Assembly: GCA_964492825.1 (NCBI GenBank)
Contig: CAZBLP010000008.1
Span: 1-48,281, forward strand
Direction: 5' to 3'
DNA from: CAZBLP01 sp964492825
GTDB taxonomy: Bacteria; DYJV01
DNA: 48,281 nt
Positions within the stretch are counted from its first letter, which is position 1, and the number at the start of each line of letters is the position of its first letter. Below, piece after piece: positions 44,225 through 48,281 of this stretch. A program made the position numbers and the translations under genes. The notes under the pieces were generated by a model that was given only the letters and a program-made list of their open reading frames with translations, was not told the DNA's origin and ran no database searches.

Positions 44225-44734
44225 TTAATTTAAAAGCGAGTTAACATCATCTGTTAACTGAGTATATGAATATGAGCCCAAATGATATTTTACATATTTT
44301 CCGTTTTTAAAAATAAAGGTAACAGGAATTCCGTTAATCATAAGATGTTGGGATAATTTTTTATCAGCTAAATATACGGGAAAATTAACATGGGATAATT
44401 CCATGAAATTTTTAACTTCATCTTTTGAATCATCAAGAGCCAAACCGATTAATGTAACTTTATCTTTATATTTGTCATAGAACTCCACCAGATTGGGCAT
44501 TTCTTTTCTGCATTCGCCACACCATGTTGCCCAGAAATTAAGGAGTATAACCGATTTGGTGTTATTTTTTAATAAGTTTTTAAGTTCATTCATATCAAAA
44601 GATTTTAATACTATTTTTTTTGCAGGCTTTTGATTGGATTCAGTGGTTTCTTCTTTTTTGCTGCTACAGGATAAAAGTCCTGTTATTAAAATGCATACAA
44701 AAAACATGTAAATAAATATAGATTTTTTAGTCAT
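44225..44734 (-). CDS. TlpA/ResA-like thioredoxin lipoprotein
   Basis: A 169-residue periplasmic lipoprotein with lipobox C23 (LLSCSS) and a thioredoxin fold (about 40-165). The active site is C72-G-E-C75 in FWATWCGEC, and the cis-proline loop is GIPVTFIF. It probably reduces periplasmic disulfides, for example in c-type cytochrome maturation. Its start overlaps the end of the TPR gene by 8 bases. Confidence 0.92.
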   Translation of the reverse strand: MTKKSIFIYMFFVCILITGLLSCSSKKEETTESNQKPAKKIVLKSFDMNELKNLLKNNTKSVILLNFWATWCGECRKEMPNLVEFYDKYKDKVTLIGLALDDSKDEVKNFMELSHVNFPVYLADKKLSQHLMINGIPVTFIFKNGKYVKYHLGSYSYTQLTDDVNSLLN

Positions 44735-46457
44735 TTATTTCCTCCAATGCTTTTTTAATTTTATTTTTAAGTTTTTTATCTTTAACAATTTTCAAAGATT
44801 CCAGTAAAAATTTTTTAGCTAATTTTTTATTCCCCATTTTTAAATAAACCATTCCACAGTGGTAAATAATTTCAGGTTCTTTTCCATTGTTCAATTCATA
44901 CGCTTTTTTCAAGTTTTTCAAAGCAAGTTCTATTTTACCCTGTTTGAAATATACCCATCCAAGACTGTCAATAATTGACGGTGAGTCAGGATGTATTAAT
45001 AGAGCTTGTTTTATAAGCTTTTCAGCTTCTTGTAAATGAATGTTTTTAATAGCATAGGTATATCCAAGATAATTTAGGGCATCTGCATTTTTAGGATTAA
45101 CCTCAATAGCTTTTTTCATAGATTTTATAACTTTTTTTAAAGGCTGTTCCAATTTATCGTAGAAAAAACCCTGATAAAAATAGAATTCACTGGTATTAGG
45201 AAAATCTTTAATTGCTTCGTTAATAAATTCAATACCACGTTTATAATCTTTGGCTTTATCAAACAGATACAAGCCGAATCTATAAATTCTTAAATTTTTT
45301 GTTTTTAAATTGTGTAAAAGTTCCAGGTAATTATTCAGAGCCTTGCTGAATTCATGATTTTCAATGAAAAAGTTTACAATTAAAATTCCGCTTTCCAAAA
45401 AATAACTTGATTCTTGGTTTATATTTCTGAATATTTTTAAAGCATTTTTAGGTTTGTTGATTTTAAGATAGCAACTTATAAGATAATATTGGGCTTTGGG
45501 GAAGTCTTTAAATTTTTGCAGAATTTTTATAGCTTCTTTATATTCTTTTATTTCCATATAAATAAGAGCAAGCTTAATATTAATGTCAATATTGTCGCCT
45601 TCCAATTCTTTTAATCTTTTAAGGTGGTTTAAAGCTTCTTTTAAATTGTTTTCTTTTACGAGAAATCTTACTACTTTCTCTCTTGCCAATATATTATCAG
45701 GGTCAATTTTCAAAATCTTAAGATAGTAGTTATAAGCTTTCTTGGTATTTCCCTGCAGTTCATACACAAGTGCAATATCATAATATGCTCTTGAAAAATC
45801 AGGTTTTAAATTAATGGTTTTTTTAAAATAGTTTATTGCCTCATTATAAAGTTTAATTTTAGCATATACTTTACCTAAATAGTAATATCCCATTATCTTG
45901 TATTTTAAGTCCTTGTTTTTAATTATTTTTTTAAAAATAATTTTTGCTTCTTGAAATTTCTCGGCTTTTAACAAAAATAATCCGTAATTCAACATAAAAA
46001 CAGCATTATCAGGTTTATATTTTAACAAAGTTTTATATTCATTAATTGCACCAGTTATATTATTAGTTGCTGCATAAATGGAGGCAAGAAACTCATGAGC
46101 TTTTTCATAATCAGGTTTTATTATAAGAGCTTTTTCACAATAATGAATGGCTTTTTCCACTTTTCCGAAGTGGAGATAAAAATTAGCGATTTTATAATTT
46201 AGAAAATAAGAATTTTCATCTAATTCTAAAGCTTTTAATAAAAAATGCTCTGCATTATGATAATTTTTATTGTAAATATTCAACATTGCAACAGAATAGT
46301 AGTAAATTAGGCGTGGTGAAACCTGCTTCTGAATATCAGTTGCAGAGCCTGGGTTAACAACTTTATTGGCGTTAACCAAATTTTTTGCAGTTGAGCCACA
46401 TGAACTGATTATAAACAAAAAAATTATAATAACTATTTTATTTTGTAATTTTCTCAT
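44727..46457 (-). CDS. TPR-repeat lipoprotein
   Basis: A 576-residue lipoprotein with lipobox C20 (IISSCGS) and at least twelve tetratricopeptide repeats from about residue 55 to the end (for example KPDYEKAHEFLASIYAATN, KPDFSRAYYDIALVYELQG). TPR arrays bind other proteins; candidates are cell-wall or outer-membrane assembly machines. It overlaps the DUF3426 gene by 20 bases at its start and the TlpA-like gene by 8 at its end, so these three form a translationally coupled group. Confidence 0.9.
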   Translation of the reverse strand: MRKLQNKIVIIIFLFIISSCGSTAKNLVNANKVVNPGSATDIQKQVSPRLIYYYSVAMLNIYNKNYHNAEHFLLKALELDENSYFLNYKIANFYLHFGKVEKAIHYCEKALIIKPDYEKAHEFLASIYAATNNITGAINEYKTLLKYKPDNAVFMLNYGLFLLKAEKFQEAKIIFKKIIKNKDLKYKIMGYYYLGKVYAKIKLYNEAINYFKKTINLKPDFSRAYYDIALVYELQGNTKKAYNYYLKILKIDPDNILAREKVVRFLVKENNLKEALNHLKRLKELEGDNIDINIKLALIYMEIKEYKEAIKILQKFKDFPKAQYYLISCYLKINKPKNALKIFRNINQESSYFLESGILIVNFFIENHEFSKALNNYLELLHNLKTKNLRIYRFGLYLFDKAKDYKRGIEFINEAIKDFPNTSEFYFYQGFFYDKLEQPLKKVIKSMKKAIEVNPKNADALNYLGYTYAIKNIHLQEAEKLIKQALLIHPDSPSIIDSLGWVYFKQGKIELALKNLKKAYELNNGKEPEIIYHCGMVYLKMGNKKLAKKFLLESLKIVKDKKLKNKIKKALEEIND

Positions 46458-47193
46458 AATCCTCTATTATTACCTGAAAACAACATGCTGATTTTGGCAA
46501 ATTAAAAAAGAAAATCATAAAAGGTAATCTTTGTCTGTTTTTTAAGAGAATATTATTTAAAGTAAATTTTTTTAAATATTCAGGGGTTATATTTAATATT
46601 TTATCCTTGTTAAAAAGATTACCGGCATAACTGATTGATTCTGCAAGTTTTTTCCTGTTTTTGTCAAAGATGACAGCTTTTAGTTTTATATGTGAATATT
46701 GGCTATCCCTGTAATTTACAATAAAACCTTTAACAGCAAGTATGTTTTTATATTTGTTGTTTTTATAATATTGAGCTTTTAAGTTGGAAAATTTAAAAGG
46801 CGGTATTTTGTTTTCAGTTTTATCAAAAAAATATACACTTGCAATAAAAATTGCAATAATTAACATTACCAATACAAAGAAAGATAAGAAGTTTGAGCTT
46901 GTTTCCAACTTTGTCTGTTCTGTTTTAGAAGCTCTGGAGTAATATTTTTTTGCTATTTTTTCTATTTCTTCTTCATGAATGTTTAAATTGGCATTTCCTT
47001 CATCAACAGAATTCAAAACCTTCTCATTTTCTTCTAATTGAGAAGAGGTTTCTCCACTTTCTGGAGATTCTGTATGGTTAAAAACAGTAAATATATTGTC
47101 GCATTTGGAACATTTTACGTTTCTACCTTTTTCAGGTATTAAATCGTCTGAAACCCTGAATTTTGTTTTACACTTTTCACATTGTACTATCAT
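46438..47193 (-). CDS. Zinc-ribbon (MJ0042) plus DUF3426 membrane protein
   Basis: A 251-residue protein with an N-terminal MJ0042-type zinc ribbon (QCEKCKTKFRV, VKCSKCDNIFTV; four Cys), an acidic linker, one transmembrane helix (about 105-125) and a periplasmic DUF3426-like domain. Function is not known; similar proteins sit beside TPR and cell-wall genes in delta-proteobacteria and Deferribacterota-like genomes. The ATG at 47193 is 72 bases downstream of the PBP stop. Confidence 0.82.
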   Translation of the reverse strand: MIVQCEKCKTKFRVSDDLIPEKGRNVKCSKCDNIFTVFNHTESPESGETSSQLEENEKVLNSVDEGNANLNIHEEEIEKIAKKYYSRASKTEQTKLETSSNFLSFFVLVMLIIAIFIASVYFFDKTENKIPPFKFSNLKAQYYKNNKYKNILAVKGFIVNYRDSQYSHIKLKAVIFDKNRKKLAESISYAGNLFNKDKILNITPEYLKKFTLNNILLKNRQRLPFMIFFFNLPKSACCFQVIIEDYEKITK

Positions 47194-47265
47194 TTACTAT
47201 TATCTCCTGATAAATCTAATACAATAATTATAATAGAAAAATCAAGTTTTAAAATTGAAGAACTT

Positions 47266-48281
47266 TCAGTTAATTTCATTTTTTATAAACCTGCCTGTTG
47301 TTAGTCTGGAAAACTCTTTAGGTTCTGTCCCTTTTATGAAACACTCCATTCGTACATACTTTGAAGGGGTTTTGGAGGTTGCAATAAGCCCGTTTCTAAT
47401 ATCAATTTTTTTAAAGATTATTCCAGTGGGTATTGGAAACATCTTTGGCGGTATGTCAGAGAGAGCTTTTTTCATATATTCAAGCCAAATAGGCGATGCA
47501 GCTCTTGAGCCGGTTTCTTTCGGCCCCAATGTTCTGACCCTGTCATATCCAACATATACTCCTGTAACCATATCAGGTGTGTATCCGAAAAACCATGCAT
47601 CTTTATAGTCATTAGTAGTTCCTGTTTTACCTGCGCAAGGTCTGTTTAAAGAACGGACTCTTCTTCCTGTGCCTCTTTTTACAACATCTTCAAGAACAGA
47701 AGTAACCAGATATGCAACCTGAGGTGATATAATTGAGTATCCTTTTACAAGGCCTAATTTAAGGTCTAAGGTATCAAAATTAAAGTTATTCTCAATGGTT
47801 TTACCATTTCTGTCAATAATTTTTTTTATAAAAACAAGTTTAACATTATTGCCTTTATTTGCAAAAATGGAATAAGCTCTTACAAGTTCCAGAAGGGTCA
47901 ATGATGACGAGCCAAGAGCCATGGAAAGATCATGATTAAGCTGGGAAGTGATTTTTAATTTTCTTGCAAAATTTATTGCATAATCAATTCCTATTTTTTT
48001 TAATAATTTAACGGTTACCACATTTCTTGAATGAACAAGGGCATCTCTTAATGTGGTGGGGCCGTAGAATCTTTTTTCGTAATTTTCAGGCTTCCAATAT
48101 TTGTTTTGCTCTGGAATATAAAAAACTTCAGGTGTATCAAGTATTACTGTGGCAGGTGTTAAACCTTTTGCAAAAGCAGCTGCATATATAATCGGTTTAA
48201 ATCCAGAACCTGTTAGCCTCTTTGCCTGATATGCCCTGTTAAACTGATTTTTGCTGTAACTGTATCCTCCAACCATTGCTT
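47266..48281 (-). CDS. Class A penicillin-binding protein, C-terminal part (cut by window end)
   Basis: The C-terminal 338 or so residues of a bifunctional PBP1A-type protein; the glycosyltransferase domain lies beyond the window. The transpeptidase motifs are all present: SxxK in TGSGFKP, SxN in HSRNVV, and KTGTT in CAGKTGTTNDYKDAWF. The readable frame is open to the last base, preceded by AMVGG as in the family. It cross-links peptidoglycan in the periplasm. It leads the minus-strand group with DUF3426, TPR and TlpA-like genes. Confidence 0.95.
   Translation of the reverse strand, partial: AMVGGYSYSKNQFNRAYQAKRLTGSGFKPIIYAAAFAKGLTPATVILDTPEVFYIPEQNKYWKPENYEKRFYGPTTLRDALVHSRNVVTVKLLKKIGIDYAINFARKLKITSQLNHDLSMALGSSSLTLLELVRAYSIFANKGNNVKLVFIKKIIDRNGKTIENNFNFDTLDLKLGLVKGYSIISPQVAYLVTSVLEDVVKRGTGRRVRSLNRPCAGKTGTTNDYKDAWFFGYTPDMVTGVYVGYDRVRTLGPKETGSRAASPIWLEYMKKALSDIPPKMFPIPTGIIFKKIDIRNGLIATSKTPSKYVRMECFIKGTEPKEFSRLTTGRFIKNEIN

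Noticed and set aside
1..48281. CRISPR arrays, tRNA or rRNA genes, transposases and prophage genes
   Set aside because: No regularly spaced repeats, no cloverleaf or rRNA-like conserved stretches, and no mobile-element proteins were seen.

Overview
The window reads as chromosome of an AT-rich, Gram-negative, strictly or mostly anaerobic bacterium. Outer-membrane and envelope genes (TolC-type channel, two AsmA-like proteins, LysM lipoprotein, class A PBP, Tat system) show the cell type. Heterodisulfide-reductase-like electron transfer, superoxide reductase, rubredoxin and siroheme-decarboxylase genes point to an anaerobe with some oxygen defence. The gene mix would fit Deferribacterota or a similar deep lineage, but no rRNA or marker phylogeny is available here, so that is an inference. 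I see no tRNA, rRNA, CRISPR array, phage or transposase. Coding density is high, and the only gene-poor stretch over 300 bases is a decayed cydAB remnant.

Region 1 (172-9576, + strand) is a seven-gene flavin/Fe-S cluster in the order HdrA-HdrA fusion, MvhD, FdhB/FrhB-like, FdhB/FrhB-like, HdrC-HdrB fusion, HdrA, MvhD. Three of the four component types are duplicated, and no hydrogenase, formate dehydrogenase catalytic subunit or other donor enzyme is adjacent. It ends at a strong palindromic terminator. This is the main candidate for an undescribed electron-bifurcating or confurcating complex.

Region 2 (9720-17265) holds a FabK/nitronate-monooxygenase-like flavoprotein and a pair of MacB/FtsX-like ABC permeases. 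Convergent to them is a tight minus-strand operon queD-folE2-rng-tolC-like.

Region 3 (17458-19797, - strand) is an oxidative-stress operon: peroxiredoxin, desulfoferrodoxin, ferritin, rubredoxin, flavodoxin. The peroxiredoxin has an in-frame UGA exactly at its peroxidatic cysteine, followed by a compact hairpin, so it is very probably a selenoprotein. A PerR-like box overlaps the predicted -10 element.

Region 4 (19798-20572) is a dead cytochrome bd oxidase: an internal piece of cydA joined out of frame to the 3' end of cydB.

Region 5 (20659-29411, + strand) encodes a very large AsmA-like protein, an MBL-fold/double-rhodanese protein, a LysM lipoprotein, a second AsmA-like protein, CvpA and a FlgT-N-like secreted protein. 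Region 6 (29408-34976, - strand) is a six-gene operon of two GntR regulators, peptidase U32, MscS, a phasin-like protein and UbiB. A perfect palindrome lies between it and the divergent aminotransferase. Region 7 (35136-42044, + strand) carries aminotransferase, NusG-II-like protein, tatA, tatC, radical SAM, AhbA/B-like protein, PLD nuclease, an LpoA-like binding protein and bactofilin. Region 8 (42078-48281, - strand) carries a class A PBP (cut by the window end), zinc-ribbon/DUF3426, TPR lipoprotein, TlpA-like thioredoxin, M50 protease and cobQ.
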